Assembly (NCBI RefSeq): GCF_001598915.1
Contig: NZ_BDAP01000002.1
Location: 248,001 to 312,000, forward strand
DNA length: 64,000 bases
Reading direction: 5' to 3'
Origin: Williamsia muralis NBRC 105860
Lineage (GTDB): Bacteria > Actinomycetota > Actinomycetes > Mycobacteriales > Mycobacteriaceae
Shown: piece by piece, positions 1 through 9,017 of the stretch
How positions within the stretch are numbered: position 1 is the stretch's first letter
Layout of the letters: the number at the start of each line of letters is the position of its first letter
Notes under the pieces: generated by a model
The model's input: only the letters and a program-made list of their open reading frames with translations
What the model was told of the DNA's origin: nothing
Databases searched by the model: none
Translations under genes and position numbers: made by a program

Positions 1-1476
1 GCCGCAATACACGTCTCCGGTGCGCCCGTTGACCGACACGGTGTCGCCTTCACGGAGCATCACCTCACCGGCGGTGACCGTGCCGGCGTTCGCGTCGATG
101 CGCAGCGTCGTCGCTCCGCAGACAGCCGGTCTTCCGGCCCCCCGTGCGACAACCGCGGCATGCGATGCCAGACCGCCGTTCGATGTGACCACCGCGGTGG
201 CCGCGAGCAGGGCAGGCACGTCTGCCGGGCTCGTCTCGGATGCGACGAGGATGACGTTCTTGCCCTGGCCTGCGAGCTGAATCGCGCGGTCGCTCGACAG
301 GGCGATCTCACCGATTGCAGCGCCGGGAGAGGCCGGTAGCCCGCGTGTGAGCAATTGTTCGGACCCGGTCAGTTTGAGCTGGGCGTGCAGGAGATCTTGC
401 ATCAGGTCTGGTTCGAGCATGCGAACGGCTTCGCTGCGGTCGATGGAGCCTGCGGTCGCGAGATCCACCGCGAGGTGTGTGATCGCGCGTGGGCCGGGGT
501 GTTCGACCGCCTGGGCACTCAGCAACGCCAGCTGGCGGTCTCGCACCTCGAACTCGACCCCTGCGACTCCACGCAGATGCGGCTCGAGGGTTGCGAAGAT
601 CTGGTCCAGGATCTGGACGCCGCCCGGTGTCTGGTCAAGGGGGTCACCGGGGCCCGGATTCGGGTCGGCCCGGCGAACGCCGAGATGAAAGACGCCGTGG
701 GGTGCGAAACGGCCGGTCTCGAGGTCGCGGCTGATGGCCGATCCGTACCCGGACTCGTTCCACGAGCCCAGACGCAGCGCTCGGACATGCAGGGCAATCC
801 CGAGATCGTCGGGGAGCGACAACGCCCTACGGGCCCGCTGGCCTCGAGGTGACGCCCACCGAGCCAGCATCGCCTTGGCCGCCAGGCCCAGTTGTTCGGC
901 CGGGTCGGCGGGAAAGGGTGCACCTGTCGATTCTTCGATCAGCTCCAGCAGCGCGGGCACCTGGGCCCTGCTGTCGGGATGGTCGTCCGCGAGGTCGTCG
1001 AGGTCATCGACATCCACGTCGAGCGCGTTCTCGGCGACGAACCGTAGATTCGCGGCCCAGGAGTCGTAGATGTCGCGTTCGCGTCCGATGACCTCCACCA
1101 GCGCGTCGATGTTCCGGCTGGACAAGCCGATGACCGAGATGGCGGGCGGTAGAGCCGACACGGGTACGGGCGCGCTGCAGCGTAGATGCATGAGCATGGG
1201 CCGACGCTCTGTACGCACAGCCGGCCAGATGCCCCGGACCGCGAGCTTTTCGAGCAGGTCGATCGCCGTGGTGGCGGTCTGGTGATCCTGCAGGCCGGAT
1301 CCGGCGCCGATCGGCACCGTCAATCCCGGGACGACGGGCAGGCCGAGGGCGACGAGGTTGTCCATCTCGACGCCGTGCACCCCGAGCACGTCTGCGCCGA
1401 GTCCGCGGGCACGTCCCTGGCCGTACGGGACGGCGGCGCGGGTCGTTGCCGGGAATGTGTTCTCCGACAACGTCAT
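1..1476 (-). CDS. PPDK-like PEP-utilising enzyme (3' end outside window)
   Basis: 492 codons are visible and the gene continues past the left edge. The N-terminus resembles pyruvate phosphate dikinase, with a run ending LGLPVVPGLTVPIGA. A swivelling phosphohistidine domain follows, with GGLASHAAVVARG around the predicted catalytic His439, preceded by SPGAAIG and ILVASETSP as in PPDK. Known role of the family: phosphoryl transfer between ATP, PEP and a substrate through that His. The nucleotide-binding half looks eroded: VRSGA of PPDK reads LRCSA, and the LQTR motif reads LSAQ. The ATG (1476) overlaps the stop of the upstream gene (ATGA), so the two are probably translationally coupled. Whether a PEP-binding C-terminal barrel exists cannot be seen. 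Substrate unknown; a non-canonical acceptor is my inference from the catabolic context. Confidence 0.8.
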   Translation of the reverse strand, partial: MTLSENTFPATTRAAVPYGQGRARGLGADVLGVHGVEMDNLVALGLPVVPGLTVPIGAGSGLQDHQTATTAIDLLEKLAVRGIWPAVRTERRPMLMHLRCSAPVPVSALPPAISVIGLSSRNIDALVEVIGRERDIYDSWAANLRFVAENALDVDVDDLDDLADDHPDSRAQVPALLELIEESTGAPFPADPAEQLGLAAKAMLARWASPRGQRARRALSLPDDLGIALHVRALRLGSWNESGYGSAISRDLETGRFAPHGVFHLGVRRADPNPGPGDPLDQTPGGVQILDQIFATLEPHLRGVAGVEFEVRDRQLALLSAQAVEHPGPRAITHLAVDLATAGSIDRSEAVRMLEPDLMQDLLHAQLKLTGSEQLLTRGLPASPGAAIGEIALSSDRAIQLAGQGKNVILVASETSPADVPALLAATAVVTSNGGLASHAAVVARGAGRPAVCGATTLRIDANAGTVTAGEVMLREGDTVSVNGRTGDVYCG

Positions 1477-2099
1477 CGGGATGAACCCGAAACGAGCTCC
1501 TCCTCGAGTGCCTCGTCCTCGGCGCGGGTGACACCGAGCATCATCAGAACGTGCTGGTGCAGCCACATCCAGACGGTGTGGTAGCCGTCGGTGAGGGGTG
1601 AGGTGAGGGATGCGGTGTCGCCGTCGTCGAAGCGTTCGAGCGCGACTCCGAGACGGTCGCGGTAGTCGGTGAGTTCGGGGGCCTGTTTGCCTGCCCGGCG
1701 CAGCATCTTCGAGACCGCCGAGTGGATGTCGTCGAGACGATCCCGGATGGAGGCGTCGTACTGGGCGTCCGAGTGGTCGTTGGCCGAGCCGTCCGGTCGG
1801 CACTGCCATGCGGTGCACAGTTCACGCAGCTGCCGGTTGACGGGAAGAAAGGCGTGGAGGAAGTCCCGCACGGCCTGCTCCTGCGCGCTGCCCTCCGGCA
1901 GACGGACCAGGCGGCCTGCCTCCGCAATACCCGCGGGGGTCGGCATCACCATCGGACCCTTGGCGATGGCATGCCCGGCGTCTACGACTATCTGCAGCTC
2001 AGGGGCGATCGGCCCACGGGACATGCCCTTCACAACAAGATTGACCAGCTCGGCTGACGCGGTGGCCGGTGCAGAGTTGTTGATCGCGAGGTCGTTCAT
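1473..2099 (-). CDS. Hypothetical protein coupled to the PPDK-like gene
   Basis: A 208-residue soluble protein that I do not recognise. It is mainly helical in appearance, with a conserved-looking N-terminal stretch (AELVNLVVKGMSRG) and an acidic C-terminus. No signal peptide or membrane segment is visible. The start at 2099 is chosen because GAGGAG lies just upstream; a longer in-frame ATG at 2186 lacks a good ribosome site. Its stop overlaps the PPDK-like start by four bases, so it probably encodes a partner or accessory subunit of that enzyme. It faces the aldehyde dehydrogenase across a promoter region containing the 2228-2244 operator. It could instead be a regulator; I cannot decide. 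Confidence 0.7.
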   Translation of the reverse strand: MNDLAINNSAPATASAELVNLVVKGMSRGPIAPELQIVVDAGHAIAKGPMVMPTPAGIAEAGRLVRLPEGSAQEQAVRDFLHAFLPVNRQLRELCTAWQCRPDGSANDHSDAQYDASIRDRLDDIHSAVSKMLRRAGKQAPELTDYRDRLGVALERFDDGDTASLTSPLTDGYHTVWMWLHQHVLMMLGVTRAEDEALEEELVSGSSR

Positions 2100-2227
2100 G
2101 GTGCTCCTCGAACGGGTCCCGGCTGCGGGACGGCGGATGGCGAGAGTGGTCGGTGCCTCGCTCTCGGAGACTGTGACCGTGCTCATAACGTACCCAAATA
2201 GTAGTGGAAGTCAAGAAAGAACGCCCA

Positions 2228-2244
2228 AACTATGTACAGACTTG
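2228..2244. promoter_or_regulatory. Candidate operator, catabolic regulon 1 (site 1)
   Basis: The sequence AACTATGTACAGACTTG, with a TGTACA core at 2233-2238, lies in the divergent promoter region between the hypothetical/PPDK-like operon and the aldehyde dehydrogenase. The identical 17 bases occur at 25173-25189 next to the FCD regulator gene. That binding is by that regulator is inference. Confidence 0.6.
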
Positions 2245-2345
2245 AAACCGAAGAGTTACTTGACACCGAATCCGCAAAGTAGTTTACGCTGGCTGTGATG
2301 GCCGCCACTCGGTGTTCATCGCACGACGAAGTGGAGGCGCCCCCA

Positions 2346-3779
2346 ATGGACGATCGCACCGAGCTCTATATCGACGGCACGTGGGTGCCGTCGGACGGTG
2401 GAGGCACGATCGACGTCTTCGAGGCGGCGACCGGCGGCCTGCTGGCCCGCGTCCCTGCAGGTACAGAAGCTGATGTCGACGCTGCGGTGGCAGCGGCGAA
2501 GAGGGCGTTCCCGTCGTGGTCACAATCGCCGGTGGCCGACCGCGTTGCGCTGCTCCGACGCTTCGCCGACGAACTCCTGCAGCGCGAGGACGAGTTGGCC
2601 GAGACGATGGCGCGAGAGGTCGGAACCCCCATCGCACGGTCACGGAGCGTGCAGGTGGGCCTGGGCGTGACGATCTTCCGAACGATGGCCGACGTCCTCG
2701 AGACACTTCCGATGGAAGAACGGCGCGGAACGTCGTTGATCCTCAAGGTTCCCGCAGGTGTGGTCGGTGCGATCACTCCGTGGAACTACCCCCTGTACCA
2801 ACTGGCGGCAAAAGTCGCCCCGGCGATCGCGGCAGGATGCACCACCGTGGTCAAGCCCAGCAGCGTTGCTCCGCTTGCTGCCTTTGTGGTCGCCGACATC
2901 GCCCACGCCATCGGATTGCCGCCCGGCGTCCTCAATGTGGTGTCGGGTTCTGGTGGCCGAGTCGGCGAACGGCTCGCCGGACACCCGGACGTCGATCTGG
3001 TGAGCCTCACCGGGTCGACATCCGCCGGAGCTCGAGTCGGCCAATTGGCTGCAGCCGGAATCAAGAAAGTGACTCTCGAGTTGGGAGGGAAATCGGCGTT
3101 CATCGTGGCCCCGGATGCGGACATGGACGCGGCGCTGAACGCCGCTGTTCGTAGCTGTTACGTCAACAACGGCCAGACCTGTACGGCCACCACCCGGTTG
3201 CTCGTCCCGGCCGACCGACTCGACGAGGTGGAGCGGCGACTGGTGGAGTTGGTCGGCTCTCAGACGATCGGCGACCCCCTCGACGAAACGGTCGATGTGG
3301 GACCGATGGCCTCGCAGGACCAGCAGCAGTCGGTGCTCAAACATCTCGCGGACGTGCCGGCGGATGCGAAGTTCCTGGTGGGCGGCCCCGGCGACGTGGA
3401 CGGGCTCGATGAACGGCTGCGGTCGGGCTACTTCGTGCGTCCGACCGTGGTCAGTCGCGTGGACAACAACACCCCCATCGCCAGGGACGAGGTGTTCGGC
3501 CCGGTGCTCGCCGTCCTCACCTATCGGGACATCGATGACGCCGTCGCGATCACCAACGATTCCGAGTACGGGTTGTCCGGTGCGGTGTTCGCGGCAGATG
3601 ACGACCAGGCCATCGCGATCGCCCGGCGCCTGCGCACAGGGCAGGTCTCGATCAACGGCGGGCGGTTCAACGCCATGGCCCCGTTCGGCGGCATGAAGAA
3701 ATCGGGCATCGGACGTGAACTCGGCCCCGATGGGCTCGACGAGTACTTCGAGAAGATCTCACTTCAGCTGCGTAGCTGA
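2346..3779 (+). CDS. NAD(P)-dependent aldehyde dehydrogenase
   Basis: A 477-residue member of the aldehyde dehydrogenase superfamily, oxidising an aldehyde to a carboxylate in the cytosol. The fold markers are in order: TPWNYPL in the Rossmann domain, KPSS, GSTSAG, the catalytic general base Glu245 in TLELGGKS, and the nucleophile Cys279 in NNGQTCTAT. The C-terminal PFGGMKKSG is also present. The ATG at 2346 is preferred because GGAGG sits eight bases upstream; a longer in-frame ATG (2295) has no such site. It is first in a short operon with the SnoaL-like gene. In the cluster it would turn an aldehyde from the alcohol dehydrogenases into the acid used by the CoA ligase. Substrate not known. 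Confidence 0.92.
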   Translation: MDDRTELYIDGTWVPSDGGGTIDVFEAATGGLLARVPAGTEADVDAAVAAAKRAFPSWSQSPVADRVALLRRFADELLQREDELAETMAREVGTPIARSRSVQVGLGVTIFRTMADVLETLPMEERRGTSLILKVPAGVVGAITPWNYPLYQLAAKVAPAIAAGCTTVVKPSSVAPLAAFVVADIAHAIGLPPGVLNVVSGSGGRVGERLAGHPDVDLVSLTGSTSAGARVGQLAAAGIKKVTLELGGKSAFIVAPDADMDAALNAAVRSCYVNNGQTCTATTRLLVPADRLDEVERRLVELVGSQTIGDPLDETVDVGPMASQDQQQSVLKHLADVPADAKFLVGGPGDVDGLDERLRSGYFVRPTVVSRVDNNTPIARDEVFGPVLAVLTYRDIDDAVAITNDSEYGLSGAVFAADDDQAIAIARRLRTGQVSINGGRFNAMAPFGGMKKSGIGRELGPDGLDEYFEKISLQLRS

Positions 3780-3839
3780 ACCCGCTCCCCGCACCGACCG
3801 ACCCTGCTGCCCTGAACACCTGTAGACAAGGAACCGACC

Positions 3840-4313
3840 ATGACCGAGACGGCACATGTGGAGATCACCCGCTTGATGGCAAGGTTCGCGCGGGGTATCG
3901 ACCTGCGGGACTGGGATCTGTACCGCTCTGTGTTCACCGATGAGATCGACATCGACTACACGAGCTATCGCGCCGGGAACGAAGGCCGCTTTCGCGCCGA
4001 GGACTGGGTGCAACGCGGACGAATGCTGTTCCCTGGTCTGGCCGCATCCCAGCACTTCCTGTCGAACCTCGACATCGACATCGACGGCGAGGAGGGCACC
4101 GTGACCTCCTACGTGCGGGCCGAGCACGTACTGCCCAACACCGCCGGAGACGCGATGTTCACGATCGGCGGCTATTACACCGACGGGGTGGTGCGGGTTG
4201 GCGGAGAGTGGAAGATCCGGAGCAAAAAGCTCACGGTGCTGTGGAACTCGGGAAATCCGCAAGTTCTCGCACTTGCCCGCGACCGGGCCGCCGAACTGCT
4301 GGCGGCCGCCTGA
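3840..4313 (+). CDS. SnoaL-like / NTF2-fold protein
   Basis: A 157-residue protein of the SnoaL-like family: a small cone-shaped fold used by isomerases, dehydratases, small ring hydroxylases and many uncharacterised catabolic proteins. Typical features are the N-terminal helix ITRLMARFARGIDLRDWDLY followed by FTDEID, and the late GGYYTDGVVR strand. The ribosome site AAGGA lies upstream of ATG 3840. It follows the aldehyde dehydrogenase by 60 bases and ends exactly where the convergent VOC gene ends. Its reaction cannot be read from sequence. Confidence 0.85.
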   Translation: MTETAHVEITRLMARFARGIDLRDWDLYRSVFTDEIDIDYTSYRAGNEGRFRAEDWVQRGRMLFPGLAASQHFLSNLDIDIDGEEGTVTSYVRAEHVLPNTAGDAMFTIGGYYTDGVVRVGGEWKIRSKKLTVLWNSGNPQVLALARDRAAELLAAA

Positions 4314-4850
4314 TCACATCTGGCGCACGGGGTCTGTGCCGTCCCAGTTCACGGCGGCATCGGCGACCGTCCGATACAGGCGCAAGATGGACGGCCTGGG
4401 TTCGTAGATCTCCACCAGGTGGCCCAGTTGCGGACGGGCATCGTGAAAGGCGAAGTCATTGCCGTTCGGGGTGGTCGCAGAAAGCAGTGCCGGCCACCCT
4501 GATTCGGCATACAGACGCTGTTGCTCGGCGAACGACTCCACCATGATCGCCACGTGATGCACTCCGTCCCGGATGGCGGTGGTGGCCGCGAACGCCGCGG
4601 GCTCTGCGGTGTGGGTCTGCACCAGTTCGATCTGCAATCGACCCCATTGGCCGTAGGCGGACGAGTGGTCGAAAGCGCCCGGCTCTCCATCGGGGCCCAG
4701 CGCGCCGGTGATGCGGTTGCGGCGAACGAAAAATGGCCCGGCGCCGAGTCGTGATGCGAATTCCTCGGCTGCGCCGGCGACATCGTCCACCATGTAGGCG
4801 ATTTGTACGACGGTGCCCAGTTCGACGGTGCCCAATTCGACATCGATCAC
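4314..4850 (-). CDS. VOC (glyoxalase/dioxygenase-fold) family protein
   Basis: A 178-residue vicinal-oxygen-chelate protein. Two βαβββ modules are discernible, starting near VVQIAYMVDDV and VHHVAIMVES. Candidate metal ligands are the His of VHHVAIM and the late Glu of HLVEIYE. The predicted GTG start at 4850 follows GAGGAG by eleven bases. The first codons include two near-identical 15-base repeats coding VELGT twice. VOC proteins may be epimerases, lyases or extradiol dioxygenases, so the reaction is open. It abuts the SnoaL-like gene tail to tail and diverges from the ABC operon, sharing its promoter region. Confidence 0.85.
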   Translation of the reverse strand: MIDVELGTVELGTVVQIAYMVDDVAGAAEEFASRLGAGPFFVRRNRITGALGPDGEPGAFDHSSAYGQWGRLQIELVQTHTAEPAAFAATTAIRDGVHHVAIMVESFAEQQRLYAESGWPALLSATTPNGNDFAFHDARPQLGHLVEIYEPRPSILRLYRTVADAAVNWDGTDPVRQM

Positions 4851-5015
4851 AGAAGTCCACTCTCCTCTACCACTCGGTAACTTCTATCTGACTGTAGATA
4901 CCTGTTGTCGCAACGGTGCCGGGTTGCCGACGGTGACGCGGGACAGCTGCCGCGGTGTGCATGAATCTCCCGGTCAGAGCGGAAAATAACAAATTCAGCA
5001 AACGCTGGACATATC

Positions 5016-5031
5016 CATGTACATACTTCAC
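5016..5031. promoter_or_regulatory. Candidate operator, catabolic regulon 1 (variant)
   Basis: CATGTACATACTTCAC matches the ATGTACA-G/T-ACTT core of the 2228 and 25173 sites. It lies about 60 bases before the ABC ATPase start, in the region shared with the divergent VOC gene. Confidence 0.45.
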
Positions 5032-5089
5032 TATGATCCAGGTAACACAAGTGATGTTCAAGTAACTCTCCTCACGTAGGTAGGCCAAC

Positions 5090-6610
5090 ATGACAGACGC
5101 GCTCAGCATCAGCGGCCTCTCGAAAACTTTCGGCGGCCAACGAGCCCTCGATGGTGTCGATCTCTCGCTCGCCCCCGGTGAAATCCGTGGACTGGTGGGG
5201 CAGAACGGGTGCGGTAAGTCGACACTGATCAAAGTTCTTGCTGGATACCACGATCCGGACCACGGTGCGAAGATCACCGTGGCGGGAGATGAGCTGAACC
5301 TCGGAGTCCCCGGTGGTGGGGAGGCCGCCGGGCTGCGCTTTGTCCACCAAGAACTGGGCCTCGTCGAGAGTCTGGATGTCGTCGACAACCTTGCGCTGGG
5401 CCACGGTTACAAGCGCACTGCGGTCGGCACCATCGACAACCGCGCAGAACGGGCCCAGGCCAAGGAAGCGCTCGCCGAACTCGGATTCGATCTGAACCTC
5501 AAGAAGCTCGCCGGTGCCCTCACCATGAGCGAGCGGACCATGCTGGCCGTCGCACGCGCGGTCCAGGGCCGCAGCGGCGACACCCACATTCTCGTGCTCG
5601 ACGAACCGACCGCCAATCTGCCTGCGGCCGAAGCGGTTCGCTTGTTCGAGCTGGTCCGCAAGATTCGGGACCGCGGGGTGGCCGTACTGTTCGTCTCGCA
5701 CCACCTCGGAGAGGTTTTCTCGCTGTGCGACAGCGTGACCGTGATGCGCGACGGCAGAGTTGTGACCACGCGACCCCTCGAGGGGCTCGATGAACCCGGT
5801 CTGGTGGAACTGATGATCGGCCGCCGAGTCGAGGAGTTCCTCGCCGAGCCCGAAGAGACAACACATGCCGGAGCGCCTGCGCTCGAGGTCGATGCGCTCA
5901 CCTGTGGTGCCGCACACGAGCTCAGCTTTGCGATCCATCCCGGAGAGGTCCTCGGGATCGCTGGGATCACCGGTTCAGGCCGCGAACACATCGTCCCGGC
6001 GCTGTTCGGCGGCGAGAGCCGCGCAGGCGTGGTGACGATCGACGGCAAGGTCATCGAGCAGGGCCGTCCCGATCTCGCGATGTCGGCGGGGATGGGTTGT
6101 GTTCCCGCAGAACGTCTCAGCAACGCCGCGTTCGCGACCGCATCGTTGCGCGAGAACGTGTCCGTGGCCGATCCGTGGGCGTACACCAGCGGTGGCTGGC
6201 TCCGTGCGGGACGTGAGAAGTCCGATGTGGCAACGTGGCTCGAACGTCTTGGGGTGCGTCCGACCGGTGACACCGAGCGGGCCCTCGGCACCCTCAGCGG
6301 CGGCAACCAGCAGAAGGTCATGCTGGCACGCTGGCTGCGCCGCAACCCGCGTGTACTCCTGCTCGACGAACCGACCCAAGGGGTCGACATCGGCGCCAAA
6401 GCCGACATCCATGCGCTGATCGACGACGCCGCGGAGAAGGGTGCCGCCGTCCTGGTGGTCTCCACCGACCACGGTGAGTTGACGAGGCTGTGCGACCGCG
6501 TGATCGTCCTGTCCGCCGGACGGGTCGTGGACGATCTGCGCCGGCCGCGCATCGACCCCGATCGACTGACCGCCTCCACTCTCAAGAAGCCCGTACTCGC
6601 CGAGTCCTGA
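5090..6610 (+). CDS. Sugar-type ABC importer, double ATPase (RbsA/MglA family)
   Basis: 506 residues with two fused ABC domains, the usual design of ribose/galactose-type importers. The first domain has Walker A GQNGCGKST (Lys43) and Walker B ILVLDEPTANL. Its signature is degenerate (LTMSERTM), as is common in RbsA. The second domain lacks a clear Walker A but has the signature LSGGNQQ near residue 402 and Walker B LLLDEPTQGVD. It energises import through the permease that follows. First gene of a transport operon with a candidate operator just upstream. The imported solute is unknown; family members take pentoses, hexoses, inositol, polyols and autoinducer-2. Confidence 0.95.
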   Translation: MTDALSISGLSKTFGGQRALDGVDLSLAPGEIRGLVGQNGCGKSTLIKVLAGYHDPDHGAKITVAGDELNLGVPGGGEAAGLRFVHQELGLVESLDVVDNLALGHGYKRTAVGTIDNRAERAQAKEALAELGFDLNLKKLAGALTMSERTMLAVARAVQGRSGDTHILVLDEPTANLPAAEAVRLFELVRKIRDRGVAVLFVSHHLGEVFSLCDSVTVMRDGRVVTTRPLEGLDEPGLVELMIGRRVEEFLAEPEETTHAGAPALEVDALTCGAAHELSFAIHPGEVLGIAGITGSGREHIVPALFGGESRAGVVTIDGKVIEQGRPDLAMSAGMGCVPAERLSNAAFATASLRENVSVADPWAYTSGGWLRAGREKSDVATWLERLGVRPTGDTERALGTLSGGNQQKVMLARWLRRNPRVLLLDEPTQGVDIGAKADIHALIDDAAEKGAAVLVVSTDHGELTRLCDRVIVLSAGRVVDDLRRPRIDPDRLTASTLKKPVLAES

Positions 6611-6715
6611 GCCCTCCGCGGCCGCCGTCTCGCGGCATCGCAGCGGACCCGATGCCCGATCCGCCGCAGCGACACCCCCTCTACCTCCGGGCACCACTTC
6701 GGTGAAAGGAACACC

Positions 6716-7738
6716 ATGACAACACAATCCCCTGAAGAGACGGCGACATCACCGAAGGGTCCACCGCCCACGGGCGGCCATCAGGCGGGGCGCGGCAGGC
6801 GCAAGATCAACCTGGGTCTCGACCGGTTCAGCGGAATCTATGTGTGGGTTGCCATCATCGTGCTGTTCGCGATCTGGATCCCCGACACGTTCATGACCGA
6901 GGGCAACTTCCGGATCATCGCCGGAGACCAGGCGATCACCGCGATGTTGGCGATCGGATTGATCGTTCCCCTGGCGGCGGGAGTCTTCGACCTCTCGATA
7001 GCCGGCGTGATGGGCTTCTCGGTGGCGATGGTCTCGTACCAGCTGTCCAAGGGGATCAGCGCACCGATCGCGATCATCACCACGTTGCTCTGTGGGGCCC
7101 TGATCGGTGCGGTCAACGGGTTCGTGGTGGTCAAACTGAACGTCGACTCCTTCATCGCGACCCTTGGTATGTCGAGCATCCTTCTGGCAGGCACATATTG
7201 GGTCACCGACGGAAAGCAGATCACCGAGGGGTTCACCGACGGCTTCCTCGATCTGGGCAGCAAGCCCTTCCTCGGACTGCCCCTTCCGTTCTTCTACATG
7301 ATCGCCGTCGCCGCAGTGATGTACGTGATCTTGGAAAAGACTCCTCTCGGCCGGTACCTGTACGCCACCGGTGGTAATCGCCAGGCGGCCAGGCTCGCCG
7401 GACTTCGGGTGGAACGGATCATGTTCGGCGCGTTGGTCACCTCGGCAACCGTCGCGGCCCTAACCGGCGTCATCCTGGCTGCCAAACTGGGGACCGCCGC
7501 GCCTGACATCGGACCCTCCTATTTGTTGCCGGCGTTCTCCGCGGTGTTCCTCGGTTCCACTCAGATCCGGGCCGGAAGAGTCAACGTGCTCGGCACGCTG
7601 ATCGCCATCTACCTCCTGGCGACGGGCGTCAAGGGGTTGCAGCTCGCAGGTGCGCCCAGCTACGTCAACGACCTCTTCAACGGTCTCGCCCTCATCGTCG
7701 CCGTCGCCCTGGCGGCCCGCACCGCCCGTCGCGCCTGA
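6716..7738 (+). CDS. Sugar-type ABC importer permease (RbsC family)
   Basis: 340 residues with about eight to ten hydrophobic segments after a hydrophilic, Pro/Gly-rich N-terminal tail of roughly 35 residues. The family marker GRYLYATGGNRQAARLAGL, a cytoplasmic coupling loop contacting the ATPase, is present at about residues 218-236. AAGGA lies before ATG 6716. It would form the homodimeric channel for the solute delivered by the downstream lipoprotein. It sits 105 bases after the ATPase gene and 62 before the binding-protein gene. Confidence 0.94.
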   Translation: MTTQSPEETATSPKGPPPTGGHQAGRGRRKINLGLDRFSGIYVWVAIIVLFAIWIPDTFMTEGNFRIIAGDQAITAMLAIGLIVPLAAGVFDLSIAGVMGFSVAMVSYQLSKGISAPIAIITTLLCGALIGAVNGFVVVKLNVDSFIATLGMSSILLAGTYWVTDGKQITEGFTDGFLDLGSKPFLGLPLPFFYMIAVAAVMYVILEKTPLGRYLYATGGNRQAARLAGLRVERIMFGALVTSATVAALTGVILAAKLGTAAPDIGPSYLLPAFSAVFLGSTQIRAGRVNVLGTLIAIYLLATGVKGLQLAGAPSYVNDLFNGLALIVAVALAARTARRA

Positions 7739-7800
7739 CGGCCCGGTCTCGAAACGTCTTCTCCACCCGGCCTATCGGCCACCCCTCGAAAGGAATCCAT

Positions 7801-8925
7801 GTGAAAACGACAACCTGGACAAAGGCGTTCGTTGCCGTTGTCTCCGCGAGTCTGTTCGCCACCGCGTGTAGCAGCAGCGACGACGGCGGCTCCAGCCAGC
7901 CGGCAGACATCGCCGCCGCGCAGGCCGTGACCGATCAGTACGAGGCCGCGCCGACCAACCTCGTGCTCGACACCCCGCTGAGCAAGGCCCCCGAAGCGGG
8001 TAAGTACGTCATCAGCATCGAGACCCCGCAACCGATCTCGAGTGCCAAGGACGACGCCATCCAGCAGGCTGCCGATCTGCTCGGCTGGCGGTACCAGCGG
8101 ATCATCATGGGAACCGACGCAGAGGCCGCACCCAAGGCGATGGATCAGGCCATTGCGCTGAAGCCGGATGCCATCCACTTCTCGGGCACCCCGGTGTCGA
8201 TGCTGAGCAAGCAGATCGAGTCCGCGAAGGCGGCCGGGATCACCGTGATCGCCGACAGTGTCGGTGACGAGCCGATCCCCGGCGTGATCTCCACATCCTT
8301 GGATGGAACTGCGCAGGTGCAGGAGTGGGGAAAGATGGTGGCCAGTCAGGTTGTCGTCGACAGTGAAGGCGACGCGAACGTCGCGGTCTTCACGATCACC
8401 GATTACCCGATCCTCAACGTCTTCACCGATGCCTTCACCGCGCAGATGAAGGCGCAGTGCCCGGGCTGCAAGGTCGAGATGGTCAATCAGCAGGTCACCG
8501 ACCTCGGTACCAAGACCCCTCAGAGCGTGGTGAGCACGCTGCAGCGAGACCCGAACATCAACTACGCGGTCTTCTCGTTCGGTGACCTCGTGCTCGGCGT
8601 GGACGCGGCACTGCGAGGTGCCGGCCTGCAAGACCAGGTGACCTTTGCCGGTCAGACCCCCACACCGGACAACCTGAAGTCGCTGGAAGACGGTGACAAC
8701 AGCGTGTGGGTCGGTTTCCCCGTGCAGATCCTCGGGTGGCGCGTGCTGGACATGCTGGCCCGCTCGTTCAACGGCGATGACCTGGGGCCCGCGGACGATG
8801 CATTCCTGCCGACCCAGCTCCTCAACAAGGACAACATCGGATCGGCGGTGATCGACGACAAGACCGGCTTCTATGTCGGAGTCGCCGACTACCAGGACCA
8901 GTTCAAGGCCCTCTGGAAGAAGTGA
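7801..8925 (+). CDS. Substrate-binding lipoprotein of the sugar-type ABC importer
   Basis: 374 residues, periplasmic-binding-protein type 1 (LacI-like) fold. The N-terminus is a lipoprotein signal: KR-poor but with a hydrophobic stretch and lipobox ATAC, so Cys23 should be lipidated and anchor the protein outside the membrane. A Ser/Asp/Gly-rich linker follows. The start is GTG 7801; an ATG overlapping it at 7799 is followed at once by a stop. AAGGA lies upstream. It determines the importer's specificity. A strong hairpin follows the gene, probably favouring high expression of this component. Confidence 0.93.
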   Translation: MKTTTWTKAFVAVVSASLFATACSSSDDGGSSQPADIAAAQAVTDQYEAAPTNLVLDTPLSKAPEAGKYVISIETPQPISSAKDDAIQQAADLLGWRYQRIIMGTDAEAAPKAMDQAIALKPDAIHFSGTPVSMLSKQIESAKAAGITVIADSVGDEPIPGVISTSLDGTAQVQEWGKMVASQVVVDSEGDANVAVFTITDYPILNVFTDAFTAQMKAQCPGCKVEMVNQQVTDLGTKTPQSVVSTLQRDPNINYAVFSFGDLVLGVDAALRGAGLQDQVTFAGQTPTPDNLKSLEDGDNSVWVGFPVQILGWRVLDMLARSFNGDDLGPADDAFLPTQLLNKDNIGSAVIDDKTGFYVGVADYQDQFKALWKK

Positions 8926-8940
8926 TCTCTGTGTAGGTGA

Positions 8941-8979
8941 GGAACTGCCCGGGGCGAGCACGATGCCCCGGGCACTTCC
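8941..8979 (+). terminator. Intra-operon hairpin after the binding-protein gene
   Basis: A perfect 10-base-pair stem (TGCCCGGGGC at 8946-8955 with 8965-8974) and 9-base loop, extended by GGAA/TTCC around a C·C mismatch. No T-run follows. It lies between the lipoprotein and isomerase genes and may terminate partially or stabilise upstream mRNA. Confidence 0.6.
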
Positions 8980-9017
8980 GCGCCATCGGTGAGACGCCCC
9001 GAATGATCGGAACCAGT

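Noticed and set aside
4801-4850. Tandem 15-base repeat at the VOC start
   Set aside because: Only two units coding VELGT; most likely a small slippage in a non-conserved N-terminus.
5407-6771. 454-codon open frame antisense to the ABC ATPase
   Set aside because: Ser/Arg/Pro-rich filler; the sense strand has both ABC domains with Walker and signature motifs.
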